From JAXDLK01 sp034666665 (lineage in GTDB: Bacteria; Desulfobacterota; Binatia; JACPRU01), in NCBI GenBank assembly GCA_034666665.1, contig JAXDLK010000202.1:1-24894 (forward strand): DNA of 24,894 nucleotides, given 5' to 3'. Positions 1 to 6,909 of this stretch are shown here, piece by piece (positions within the stretch are counted from its first letter, which is position 1; the number at the start of each line of letters is the position of its first letter). The notes beneath the pieces are model-generated. The model saw nothing but the letters and a program-made list of their open reading frames with translations. It was not told the origin of the DNA and did no database searches. Position numbers and translations under genes: made by a program.

Positions 1-2120
1 GCGCGATCCGCCCGGATGTCGTCTACGCGGCGATCTCCGGCTTCGGTATCGATCCGGAGACGCCTTACTACGATTTCATCGCCTGGGGACCGAACCAGGC
101 GCCGCTGATCGGGCTCGACGAAGTGACGGGCTGGGCCGACCGCCCGCCGTCCGGTTTCAGCGTCTTCTCGTATCCGGACTTCACCAACGGCTTGCATGCG
201 GCGGTAGCGGTGATGGCGGCGCTCGAGCATCGCGCTCGTACCGGAGAAGGACAGTCGATCGACCTCGCGCAGCTCGAGGCCACGGCCGCGATGCTCGGTC
301 CGTGGCTGCTCGACGCCGCGCTCGGCGATCCGCCGCGACGCGACGGCAACCGAGCTCCCGGCGCGGCGCCGCACGGCATCTATCCGAGCCGCGGTCGCGA
401 GCGCTGGGTGGCGATCGCCGTCTTCTCCGACGACGAGTGGCGGAAGCTCTGCACGGTCGCCGAGCGGCCGGAGTGGCGGGACGATCCTCGCTTCGCGACT
501 GCCGAGGCGCGGCTCGCGCACCAGGACCCGCTCGACGAGGCGATCTCCGCGTGGACACGCACGCGGAGCGATGACGAGGTCGCAGAGTGGCTGCAGCGCG
601 CCGGAATCGCGGCGGCGCCGGTACTCGACAACCCGCGCGTGACGACCGATCCGCAGCTTCGCGATCGCGGCTTCTGGATCGTCGCCGACCACGCGCGGCT
701 CGGCCGCGATCTGGTGACCGGTAGCCCGATCCGCCTGTCGGCCACGCCGGGAACGACCGAGCGTGCGGGCCCCGCGCTCGGCCAGGACAACGCGTACGTG
801 CTCCGCGAGGTCTGCGGTTACTCGGAGGACGAGATCGCCGCGCTCACCCGGGATCGCGTAGTGCTGCCGATGGCCCACTGCGACGAGGCCGCGCTTGCGC
901 GTCCGTACTTCCCCTGGATCCGTCACTTCATGCCTGACCTGCCATGGGTGCAGCCGGCGGAGCCGCCCCCGGCTGCCGGAGACGTCCGGCCCGCCGCGCG
1001 AAGCCGAACGCCGCGGACCGCGGCCGGCTCCGGAGCGCTCGCCGGTCTTCGGGTCATCGACCTCACCGAGGGGGGCGCCGCCTACGCGCCGCGCCTGCTC
1101 GCCGATCTCGGCGCCGAGGTGACGAAGATCGAGCCGCCGGGGGGCTCGCCGATGCGCCTTCGGCCGGCGACGTTCGCGACGCTCGCGGGGAACCGAACAC
1201 GGCGCACGATCGATCTGACGCGGGCGGAAGGCCGCTCCGAGCTCGCGTCGCTGATCCGCTCCGCGGACGTCGTCTGCGACTCGTTTCCACCCGGAGAGCT
1301 GCGCAAGCTCGGGATCGACGTGGCGGATCTCTCGCGCGAGAACCCGGAGCTCGTCTGGTGCTCGATCACGCCGTTCGGCCTCGACGGTCCGCGCCGCGAC
1401 TGGAAGTCGTCGAACCTGGTCTCCTGGGCGTCCTCCGGGCTGCTGCACGCGATCGGCGACCCCGATCGTGCGCCGCTCGTTCCCGGGGGGCCGATCCCAC
1501 TCGCCGAGCTACTCGCGGCCCTGCAGGCCGCGGTCGGGATCCTCGCGGCGGTCCGCGCACGCGCCACCACCGGACGCGGTCAGCGCGTCGACGTCTCGGT
1601 GCACGCGAGCGCCGTCGCGGCCTCCGTGGAGCTCGGCGTCACCGCGTTTCTCGACGACATGATCCTCAGGCGGCGCGCCGGGAACCGACGCCGGCAGCTC
1701 GCCCCCACGGGGCTCTATCCCACGCGCGACGGCTACGTCGCGGTGGTCATCCTGCCGGTGGCGCACTGGGACGCGCTCGCGCGCTGGATCCACGAGCGGA
1801 CGGACAACGAGGCGGTGCTGGATCCCATGTTCCGCGATCTCGGGCAGCGCTACGATGCCCCGGAGCTTCTCGAGGAATGGGTCGAATCGCTGACCCGCCT
1901 CTACACCAAGCAGGAGTTCTTCGAGGAGGGACAGCGTCGCGGCATCTCGATCACGCCGGTGAACACGCTGGCCGACCTCGCACGCGACCCGCAGCTCGCC
2001 GCCCGCGGCTGGTGGCAAGAGGTGGATGATCCCGTGCTCGGCCGCCAGCGCGTGGCCGGCGCGCCCTACCGGCTCTCGCGAACGCCGTGGCAGACCGGGC
2101 CGGCGCCGTCCGCCGGCTAG
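1..2120 (+). CDS. Tandem-domain CaiB/BaiF (class III) CoA-transferase, 5' partial
   Basis: The frame is open from base 3, so the gene begins upstream of the window; its first visible residues (PDVVYAAISGFG) match the middle of a CaiB N-terminal half, so roughly 95 residues are missing. A complete second CaiB/BaiF domain begins near base 1035 (GLRVIDLTEGGAAYAPRLLADLGAEV). The protein is therefore a fusion of two class III CoA-transferase modules joined by a Pro/Ala-rich linker at about 940-1030. Such enzymes move CoA between carboxylic acids and acyl-CoA esters to activate substrates for beta-oxidation; the substrate here is unknown. By my hand alignment of the GxGQ segment to formyl-CoA transferase, the catalytic Asp position is Glu in domain 1 (GQSIDLAQLEA) and Ala in domain 2 (GQRVDVSVHAS). 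Family assignment is secure; the catalytic inference is tentative. Confidence 0.92.
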   Translation, partial: AIRPDVVYAAISGFGIDPETPYYDFIAWGPNQAPLIGLDEVTGWADRPPSGFSVFSYPDFTNGLHAAVAVMAALEHRARTGEGQSIDLAQLEATAAMLGPWLLDAALGDPPRRDGNRAPGAAPHGIYPSRGRERWVAIAVFSDDEWRKLCTVAERPEWRDDPRFATAEARLAHQDPLDEAISAWTRTRSDDEVAEWLQRAGIAAAPVLDNPRVTTDPQLRDRGFWIVADHARLGRDLVTGSPIRLSATPGTTERAGPALGQDNAYVLREVCGYSEDEIAALTRDRVVLPMAHCDEAALARPYFPWIRHFMPDLPWVQPAEPPPAAGDVRPAARSRTPRTAAGSGALAGLRVIDLTEGGAAYAPRLLADLGAEVTKIEPPGGSPMRLRPATFATLAGNRTRRTIDLTRAEGRSELASLIRSADVVCDSFPPGELRKLGIDVADLSRENPELVWCSITPFGLDGPRRDWKSSNLVSWASSGLLHAIGDPDRAPLVPGGPIPLAELLAALQAAVGILAAVRARATTGRGQRVDVSVHASAVAASVELGVTAFLDDMILRRRAGNRRRQLAPTGLYPTRDGYVAVVILPVAHWDALARWIHERTDNEAVLDPMFRDLGQRYDAPELLEEWVESLTRLYTKQEFFEEGQRRGISITPVNTLADLARDPQLAARGWWQEVDDPVLGRQRVAGAPYRLSRTPWQTGPAPSAG

Positions 2121-2196
2121 GGCGCGCTCCGAACTGGTGAGGAGCATCGTGCGCCCGCGAGCTCTTCTGCGACGCGCTCGGAGCGCGGGTTGGTGG

Positions 2197-2235
2197 AGGA
2201 GTCTGCGCCACGAGCCATCCGTGGCGCAGACTCCT
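2197..2235. repeat. Perfect 16-bp inverted repeat (hairpin) in the 278-bp gap after the CoA-transferase
   Basis: Arms 2197-2212 and 2220-2235 are exact reverse complements around a 7-nt loop. It lies 76 nt after the CoA-transferase stop and 163 nt before the CcmH-like start. There is no T-run, so it is not a canonical intrinsic terminator, although it could stop transcription or stabilise the 3' end. A second, looser inverted repeat (10-bp arms 2123-2132 and 2178-2187) lies just upstream. I see no gene in 2121-2398. Confidence 0.7.
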
Positions 2236-2398
2236 GGTGCCCTGAATCGGAAGTCCGTCACACGATTCCGGGGCTCTCACCGCCGATGGCTGCGTTGCGA
2301 CTCGAAATATTCCCGATGTTCCTCGTCGTCGCGCCTTGCCGTCGACGGCGATAGCCGCCGGCCTCGCGCAACGGACTTCCGACTCAGGACACTGCGCC

Positions 2399-2857
2399 GT
2401 GCGCGTTCTCCCGCTGCTGGCGCTCCTCTGGCTCGCGCTGGTCCCCGCGCCGGTCGAAGCGGCGGTCGCGGTCACCGCGAAGGAGGTCGAGGAGGCGCTC
2501 ACCTGCCAGTGCGGCTGCGGCCTCACGGTCCATTCCTGCAATCACCTGCAGTGTGGCTCGGGAATCCCGCTCAAGCAGGAAGTCAGGCAGCTCCTCGACC
2601 AGGGACTCGGCGGCGACGAGATCCTGGCGCGCTTTCGCGGCAAGTATGGCGAGAAGATCCTCTCCTCGCCGACCACCGAAGGCTTCAACCTCGCGGCATG
2701 GGTGTTCCCGTTCGTGATGCTCGGAGCGGGGGTCGTTCTGGTCGTCGGTGTCGTTCGCCGCTGGACGAGCCGCGAGACGGCGGCCGCCCCGGTCTCCGCG
2801 AGCTTGTCCACGGAAGAGCGGCGGAAGCTCGACGAGGCACTCAGGGACATGAGTTGA
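2399..2857 (+). CDS. ccmH: CcmH/CycL-like cytochrome c maturation protein
   Basis: Predicted 152-aa protein with an N-terminal signal segment (VRVLPLLALLWLALVPAP), a short cysteine-rich domain with C36, C38, C40, C47 and C52 (TCQCGCG...HSCNHLQCG), and a single membrane helix at about 98-119. This is the CcmH/NrfF layout in the CxCGCG variant found in deltaproteobacteria-like lineages; CcmH keeps apocytochrome c cysteines reduced before haem attachment. I chose the GTG at 2399 because it puts the hydrophobic signal at the N-terminus and has AGGA 9 nt upstream; a TTG at 2336 would add 21 residues in front of the signal. The stop overlaps the next gene by 4 nt. No other ccm genes are visible. 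The family is fairly certain; the precise role is inferred. Confidence 0.85.
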   Translation: MRVLPLLALLWLALVPAPVEAAVAVTAKEVEEALTCQCGCGLTVHSCNHLQCGSGIPLKQEVRQLLDQGLGGDEILARFRGKYGEKILSSPTTEGFNLAAWVFPFVMLGAGVVLVVGVVRRWTSRETAAAPVSASLSTEERRKLDEALRDMS

Positions 2858-3132
2858 CGGCGCTCGCGATCTACGTCGCGGGGCTTTCGCTGATCGCGTT
2901 CGTGGCTTGGACGGTATCCCGGCCGTTCTTTCGACCCCCGCGACCCGCGCCGTCGCCGGAGCGGGATCCGCGCGGCTCGCAGAAGCGGAAGCAGGATGCG
3001 CTCTCCGCGATCCGCGACGCGGAGTTCGACTTCCAGCTCGGCAAGCTGTCCGAGACCGACTATCGCGAGCTCCGGGGCCGGCTCGAGAGGGAAGCGCTCG
3101 ACGCGATCGCTCGGACGGAGGGAGAAGCATGA
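2854..3132 (+). CDS. Small membrane protein, CcmI-like N-terminal region
   Basis: 92 residues: one N-terminal membrane helix (residues 3-24, ALAIYVAGLSLIAFVAWTV), a Pro/Arg-rich stretch, then a charged helical segment reading DALSAIRDAEFDFQLGKLSETDYRELRGRL. The pattern 'AIRD.EFD...GKLSE.DY..L' is typical of CcmI/CcmH-associated small cytochrome c biogenesis proteins. Start is a TTG at 2854 that overlaps the upstream TGA (TTGA), implying translational coupling; there is no better in-frame start with the helix intact. Its own stop (3130-3132) overlaps the next ATG by 4 nt. It probably works at the membrane with the CcmH-like protein. Function is inferred from resemblance and position. Confidence 0.75.
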   Translation: MTALAIYVAGLSLIAFVAWTVSRPFFRPPRPAPSPERDPRGSQKRKQDALSAIRDAEFDFQLGKLSETDYRELRGRLEREALDAIARTEGEA

Positions 3133-3449
3133 TCACGATCGAGGACTTTCAGAAGGTCGACTTGCGGGTGGCGACCGTGATCTCCGCGGAGCCGCACCCG
3201 AACGCCGATCGGTTGCTGGTCCTGAAGGTCGACGTCGGAGGCGAGGAGCGTCAGCTCGTCGCAGGAATTCGCGCGAGCTACGATCCCGCGACGCTGGTCG
3301 GGCGGCAGGTGATCGTCGTCGCGAACCTGGAGCCGGCGATTCTCCGCGGCGTCGAGAGCCGCGGGATGCTGCTCGCTACGCGCGACGGCGACCGCATCGT
3401 GATCCTCACCACCGAGCAGCCGGTCGCTCCCGGCTCGAAGGTGACCTAA
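3129..3449 (+). CDS. Stand-alone MetRS C-terminal-type tRNA-binding domain protein
   Basis: 106-aa single-domain OB-fold protein (ITIEDFQKVDLRVATVISAEPH...NADRLLVLKVDVG...RQLVAGI...VVANLEPAILRGVESRGMLLA). This matches the tRNA-binding domain fused to the C-terminus of many methionyl-tRNA synthetases (the MetRS beta-type subunit) and is related to CsaA/Trbp111/EMAP domains. The GVESRGMLLA signature favours the MetRS-type over the CsaA chaperone subgroup. It has no catalytic MetRS domain, so it may bind tRNA in trans for a MetRS encoded elsewhere. The ATG overlaps the preceding stop (ATGA), so it is translationally coupled to the cytochrome biogenesis pair. Its TAA stop runs directly into a palindromic repeat. 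Confidence 0.88.
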   Translation: MITIEDFQKVDLRVATVISAEPHPNADRLLVLKVDVGGEERQLVAGIRASYDPATLVGRQVIVVANLEPAILRGVESRGMLLATRDGDRIVILTTEQPVAPGSKVT

Positions 3450-3528
3450 AAGGGGTCGGGAGTCTTTTTCGATCGGTCAGGCGAGCCGGCAGCCGCTGAC
3501 CGATGGAAAAAGACTCCCGACCCCTTTT
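3448..3528. repeat. Palindromic REP-like repeat, copy 1 (also a plausible bidirectional terminator)
   Basis: An 81-nt imperfect palindrome. Outer arms 3448-3470 and 3506-3528 are perfect 23-bp complements beginning AAAAGGGGTCGGGAGTC. After one mismatch the stem continues with 3472-3480 against 3496-3504 (9 bp); the 15-nt tip is variable. A second copy occurs at 23865-23947 with the same outer and inner stems. The left arm starts inside the TAA stop of the upstream gene. The T-rich ends on both strands make it look like an intrinsic terminator as well as an interspersed repeat of the REP type. Confidence 0.9.
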
Positions 3529-3561
3529 GCGCGAGGGCGCGCGACGGTACGCTGCCGCGCC

Positions 3562-4188
3562 ATGCTGGACGCCTGGATCCTCGTCGCGATCGCGCTCGCC
3601 GCCACCGCGGTGTCTCTGCTCGCGCTCCGGCGCACCCAGCAGAAGCTCGAGGGCGTCTTTCGCGAGGTCGAGCTGCTCGAGAACCACAACCGCGCCGCCG
3701 AGGAGCAGAAGCACGGGCTCGAGGTCGAGGGTGAGCTCCTGAAAGCGAGGCTCGCCGACCGCGAGGCGTCGATCGAGGAGCTCCGCGCCCGCGGCGCGGA
3801 GCTCGAAAGCGGTAACGCGGCGCTGGAGAAGCGCTCGAAGGACCTCGAGACGGAGCGCAGCTCGCTCGAGCAGGCGCTCGAGACCGCGCGCTCCGATCGC
3901 ATGCGGAGCGAGGACGCGCTCAGGAGCTCCGAGGCCGCGTGTGCGAAGCTCGAGGAAGCTCGCGCCGCTCTGGCCGCGGATCTTGGCGCGCTCCGCGCCG
4001 ACCACGAGACGCTACGGAGCGGCATGTCCGGCTTCCAGGGTGAATGGCGGCGGCAGCTGTCGACGCTCGAGGAGGAGATCGGCACGCTGATCCGCCAGCT
4101 CGGCGAGTTCCGCAAGGGCACGCGCCTCCCGCTGCCGGACGGCGAGCACGAGCCGGAAGAAGAAACCGCGGCCTTCCTGCGCCGCTAG
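3562..4188 (+). CDS. Membrane-anchored coiled-coil protein, hypothetical
   Basis: 208 residues. Residues 3-23 (DAWILVAIALAATAVSLLALR) form one membrane helix. Nearly all the rest, about 28-180, is heptad-like, rich in Glu, Leu, Ala and Arg with few helix breakers, and is predicted to be a long coiled coil (for example LENHNRAAEEQKHGLEVEGELLK, split over 3697-3750). No enzymatic motif is visible. The topology resembles small membrane-bound scaffold proteins, but I cannot assign a family. It lies 33 nt after the palindromic repeat, so it probably has its own promoter, and its end is 14 nt from the end of the convergent histidine kinase gene. Confidence 0.8.
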   Translation: MLDAWILVAIALAATAVSLLALRRTQQKLEGVFREVELLENHNRAAEEQKHGLEVEGELLKARLADREASIEELRARGAELESGNAALEKRSKDLETERSSLEQALETARSDRMRSEDALRSSEAACAKLEEARAALAADLGALRADHETLRSGMSGFQGEWRRQLSTLEEEIGTLIRQLGEFRKGTRLPLPDGEHEPEEETAAFLRR

Positions 4189-4202
4189 GCAGGCGTTTTC
4201 GC

Positions 4203-5861
4203 TCAGCCCGGCTGTGCCGCGGCGATGCGGATCGGCAGGATCACCTGAAAGGTCGATCCTTCACCGGGACGGCTGCGAACCTCGATCCGGCCGCCGAGGA
4301 TCTCGGTCAACCTCTGGCAGACCGCGAGGCCGAGACCGAGCCCGCTGAACGGGCGCGTGGTCGAGCCGTTCGCCTGGCGAAACTCCTGGAAGAGCTTCTC
4401 GAGGTCTCCCTCGCTCATGCCGATGCCGGTGTCGCGGACCGTGACGCTGAGCAGCCGCTCCCAGGGCTGCGCGCGGGAGCGGAGCGTGGCCTCGCCGGTC
4501 GCCGGTCGCTCGGCGAGGGACGCGGCGAGCTGGATGGAGCCGCGCTCGGTGAACTTGACGGCGTTGACGAGCAGGCTCTCGACGATCCGCTGTAGCTTCT
4601 CGCCATCGGCGAACACTTCGCCGACGGCGGGATCGAGGTCGAGACGGAAGTCGATCCGCTGCGGATCGGCGAGGCGCCGCGCGGTCTCGAGCGCCTGCGA
4701 CAAGATCGTCCGCAGGTTGACCTTGCGCGTCCGGCGTTCCTCTCGGCCGAGCGTCACGCGGGACAGGCGGAGCAGGTTGTCGACGTGGCGGCACATCTCC
4801 ACCGCGCGGTCGGAGATCCGCCTCAGGAAGTGACGCACCGGCGGCACGTCCTCGGCGGCGAGCTCGCGGGACGCGAGCTCGCCGTAGCCGATGATCGCGT
4901 GCAGCGGGGTACGCATCTCGTGGGACAGGTTGGCGAGAAACTCCGACTTCACTCGCTCGAGATCGGCGAGGTTCTCGTACTGCTGCGCGTTCTTGAGGGC
5001 GAGGCCCGCGGTGTTGGCGATCACCTGGCAGAACTCGACCTCCTCGGGCGCGAATCCCTCGCCGGAACGCTCGTCGTCGAGGATCAGCACTCCGAGCGGC
5101 TCCTCGTCGTAGACGATCGGTAGCGCGAGCGTCGCTCGCGAGCTCTCTCCCGCCCGCATCACGGAGTCGAGCCGCTCGAGAGCCTCGCCCGCGATCGGGT
5201 CGATGCCTTCGGCCGCGGCGCTGGCGAGGAGCTGGACGCGGCATCGGTCGACTTCGAAGCTCACGCGCACGGCTTCGGTCACGCGCTCGAGGATCTGCTG
5301 GGTCGACAACGACGAGGAGAACGAGCGCGTGAGCTGCAGAAGGCAGTCGAGCCCGCGAGCGCGGGCTTCCGCCCGGAGGCGGCCGTGACGCTCGGCGCGG
5401 ATGCGCTGCATCAGGTGGCCGTAGAAGATCGTCGCGGTGAACAGGAAGGCGATCCGCAGCCAGAACGATCCAGGGTATTCTTCGGCGCTGCGAAACACCG
5501 ACAGCGCGTAACCGCCGGTCACCAGGAACGCGACGCCGGCGAGGCGCTCTTCGGAGTCTCCCAGGCTCGCCGCGGCGATGCAGAGGAAGTAGCCGATCAG
5601 CAGGTCGCGTGACGCCTCGCCGGCGACGATCAGCCCGCAGAGCACGAGCACGGTCTCGATCGCCAGCCAAAGCGCGTTCGGGTCGACGCCCCAGCGTCGA
5701 TGCGGAAGCCGCGGCAGGATCACGTTGGTCGCGAGCAGCACCGCGACGAATGCGAGCACCGGCCACTCGCGCGGCGTCGTCGCGTCGACGAAGAGGATCA
5801 AGTACGCGAGCGCGACGGTGAATGCCCACCGTACCCAGACCACCACCCCCTGCTCCGCCAT
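4203..5861 (-). CDS. Membrane sensor histidine kinase (GAF-HisKA-HATPase)
   Basis: 552 residues. The first ~150 contain several hydrophobic segments (about 11-25, 35-50, 63-80, 86-100, 107-121, 135-150), giving a multi-pass membrane sensor. A GAF-like domain spans roughly 170-293. HisKA follows with the H-box NLSHEMRTPLHAIIGYGEL (phospho-acceptor His314). The ATPase domain has N-box N433 (ESLLVNAVKF), G1 DTGIG 477-481, F-box FQEF 491-494 and G2 GLGLGLAV 507-514, so all kinase motifs are intact. No response regulator is adjacent, making it an orphan sensor; the hybrid protein at 10083-11195 carries a receiver domain but is a different unit. The ligand is unknown. The start ATG lacks a clear ribosome-binding site. 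Confidence 0.93.
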   Translation of the reverse strand: MAEQGVVVWVRWAFTVALAYLILFVDATTPREWPVLAFVAVLLATNVILPRLPHRRWGVDPNALWLAIETVLVLCGLIVAGEASRDLLIGYFLCIAAASLGDSEERLAGVAFLVTGGYALSVFRSAEEYPGSFWLRIAFLFTATIFYGHLMQRIRAERHGRLRAEARARGLDCLLQLTRSFSSSLSTQQILERVTEAVRVSFEVDRCRVQLLASAAAEGIDPIAGEALERLDSVMRAGESSRATLALPIVYDEEPLGVLILDDERSGEGFAPEEVEFCQVIANTAGLALKNAQQYENLADLERVKSEFLANLSHEMRTPLHAIIGYGELASRELAAEDVPPVRHFLRRISDRAVEMCRHVDNLLRLSRVTLGREERRTRKVNLRTILSQALETARRLADPQRIDFRLDLDPAVGEVFADGEKLQRIVESLLVNAVKFTERGSIQLAASLAERPATGEATLRSRAQPWERLLSVTVRDTGIGMSEGDLEKLFQEFRQANGSTTRPFSGLGLGLAVCQRLTEILGGRIEVRSRPGEGSTFQVILPIRIAAAQPG

Positions 5862-6025
5862 CCCAGCCGGCGGGGAACAAGATCCATGCCACGGAGAGCG
5901 CTGGCCTGCGGCGTCTACGCAGCTGTCGGTAAGGGGATTTACGGCCGACCGACGTTACGGAACGCGGGCGCCGGGAGCAAAAATGTCACCCATCCGGACA
6001 ATTTCGCGTGCGGCAGGGGTTTCAC

Positions 6026-6436
6026 CTAGGTGCGCTGCGCGATCGCAACGACGGCCATGCCCGTCACGCGCCGCTCGCCGTCGCACTCGAGCACGAGGTC
6101 GCATTCGACGACGGTGTCGCCGCCGCGCGAGCGCACGTCGGTGACGAAGCCACTGCCGACGATGCGCTTGCCCGGAAGCACCAGACCGCGGAACGTGACG
6201 CCGAGCTTTTCGAGGCGCGCGCCGGGAAGCCAGTCGAGCACCATCTTCGAGAGCAGAGCCATGCTCATGTTGCCGGGTACGATCTGCCCGGGGAGGCCCT
6301 CTTTGCGCGCCACCTCGTCGCTCACGAAGCGCTTGCCGGGCAGCCGCGCGACGACCGCGTAGCGCCGGATCTGATCCGGCTCGAGCACGGTCTCGAGCCG
6401 GGGGATCTCGTCACCGATGTCGAGCGACGATGCCAT
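6026..6436 (-). CDS. MaoC-fold (hot-dog) dehydratase-like protein
   Basis: 136 residues from the ATG at 6436; a GTG one codon upstream (6439) overlaps the preceding TGA, so either start keeps the coupling. The sequence has MaoC/R-hydratase features after the active-site helix (SDEVARKEGLPGQIVPGNMSMALLSKM, split: SDEVARKEG then LPGQIVPGNM). The canonical catalytic D-x-N-P-x-H motif is absent: the aligned segment reads PGKRFV (about 33-38). It is the last gene of a six-gene coupled operon and directly follows a second MaoC-type gene, so a heteromeric hydratase like HadAB or ChsH1/ChsH2 is likely. In such pairs one subunit is usually catalytic, but neither gene here shows the classic motif. The fold is fairly certain; the reaction is uncertain. 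Confidence 0.85.
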   Translation of the reverse strand: MASSLDIGDEIPRLETVLEPDQIRRYAVVARLPGKRFVSDEVARKEGLPGQIVPGNMSMALLSKMVLDWLPGARLEKLGVTFRGLVLPGKRIVGSGFVTDVRSRGGDTVVECDLVLECDGERRVTGMAVVAIAQRT

Positions 6437-6909
6437 CACTCGTCCGGCTTCGCCTCCGAGCGCACGACGAACCGGCTGTCGATCACCGCGACCATCTCGT
6501 CACGCTGATTCGTCAGCGTGTTCCGCGAGACGATGAACGTCATCGTGCCGCTGCGGCCGGTCTTCTCGTAGAGATCGTGAAGCACGTTTCGCCCGGTGAT
6601 CACGTCGCCGACACGAATCGGAGCGCCGAAGGCGATGTCCTTGCCGGCGTCGAAGCCGCGGAGGAACACTTCCGTCGGGATGCTCGGGTGAAAGAAGCGG
6701 TTGCCGCGGAAGCAGATGCAGAAGGTCGGGGGCGCGAGGACGTCGTCGTCGGCCACCTGCGGCGGCTCACCGACCGACGCCGAGTATTCGAGGATCTCCT
6801 CGCGCGTCACCGGCTCGGAAACCGCGACCTCGAACTCCTCTCCGAGGACGGACGACTCGATGCCGAACGGCAGGCTGCCGCGAGCGTCTCCGGACATCCC
6901 GCCGCTCAC
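6436..6909 (-). CDS. MaoC N-terminal-type hot-dog protein (FAS1/HadA-like dehydratase subunit)
   Basis: 157 residues from GTG at 6909, which overlaps the upstream stop by 4 nt (GTGA); an internal ATG at 6897 is an alternative. The sequence (VAVSEPVTREEILEYSASVGEP...LAPPTFCICFRGNRFFHP...RVGDVITGRNVLHDLYEKTGRSGTMTFIVSRNTLTNQRDEMVA) matches the MaoC-like N-terminal dehydratase domain: the 'RVGD...GR' and 'GTMTF...TLTNQ..E.VA' elements are typical of HadA/HadC or ChsH2-type subunits. This type commonly lacks catalytic residues and pairs with a MaoC partner, here the next gene. It is expected to act on an enoyl-CoA in a beta-oxidation-like cycle together with the DUF35 and thiolase-like proteins upstream. 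Confidence 0.87.
   Translation of the reverse strand: MSGGMSGDARGSLPFGIESSVLGEEFEVAVSEPVTREEILEYSASVGEPPQVADDDVLAPPTFCICFRGNRFFHPSIPTEVFLRGFDAGKDIAFGAPIRVGDVITGRNVLHDLYEKTGRSGTMTFIVSRNTLTNQRDEMVAVIDSRFVVRSEAKPDE

Noticed and set aside
3503..3742. Short frame beginning MEKDSRPLL inside the palindromic repeat
   Set aside because: Its first residues are simply the translation of the repeat arm and the rest is out of frame with the coiled-coil gene; repeat-derived pseudo-peptides of this kind are annotation artefacts.
4261..5892. 543-codon open frame on the - strand overlapping the membrane histidine kinase
   Set aside because: The translation is Arg/Ala-rich with no motif, whereas the overlapping frame encodes an intact histidine kinase.
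5862..6025. Possible promoter or small RNA in the 164-nt gap upstream of the membrane histidine kinase
   Set aside because: I found no convincing -35/-10 pair, hairpin or ORF there; it presumably holds the kinase promoter but no element can be pointed to.
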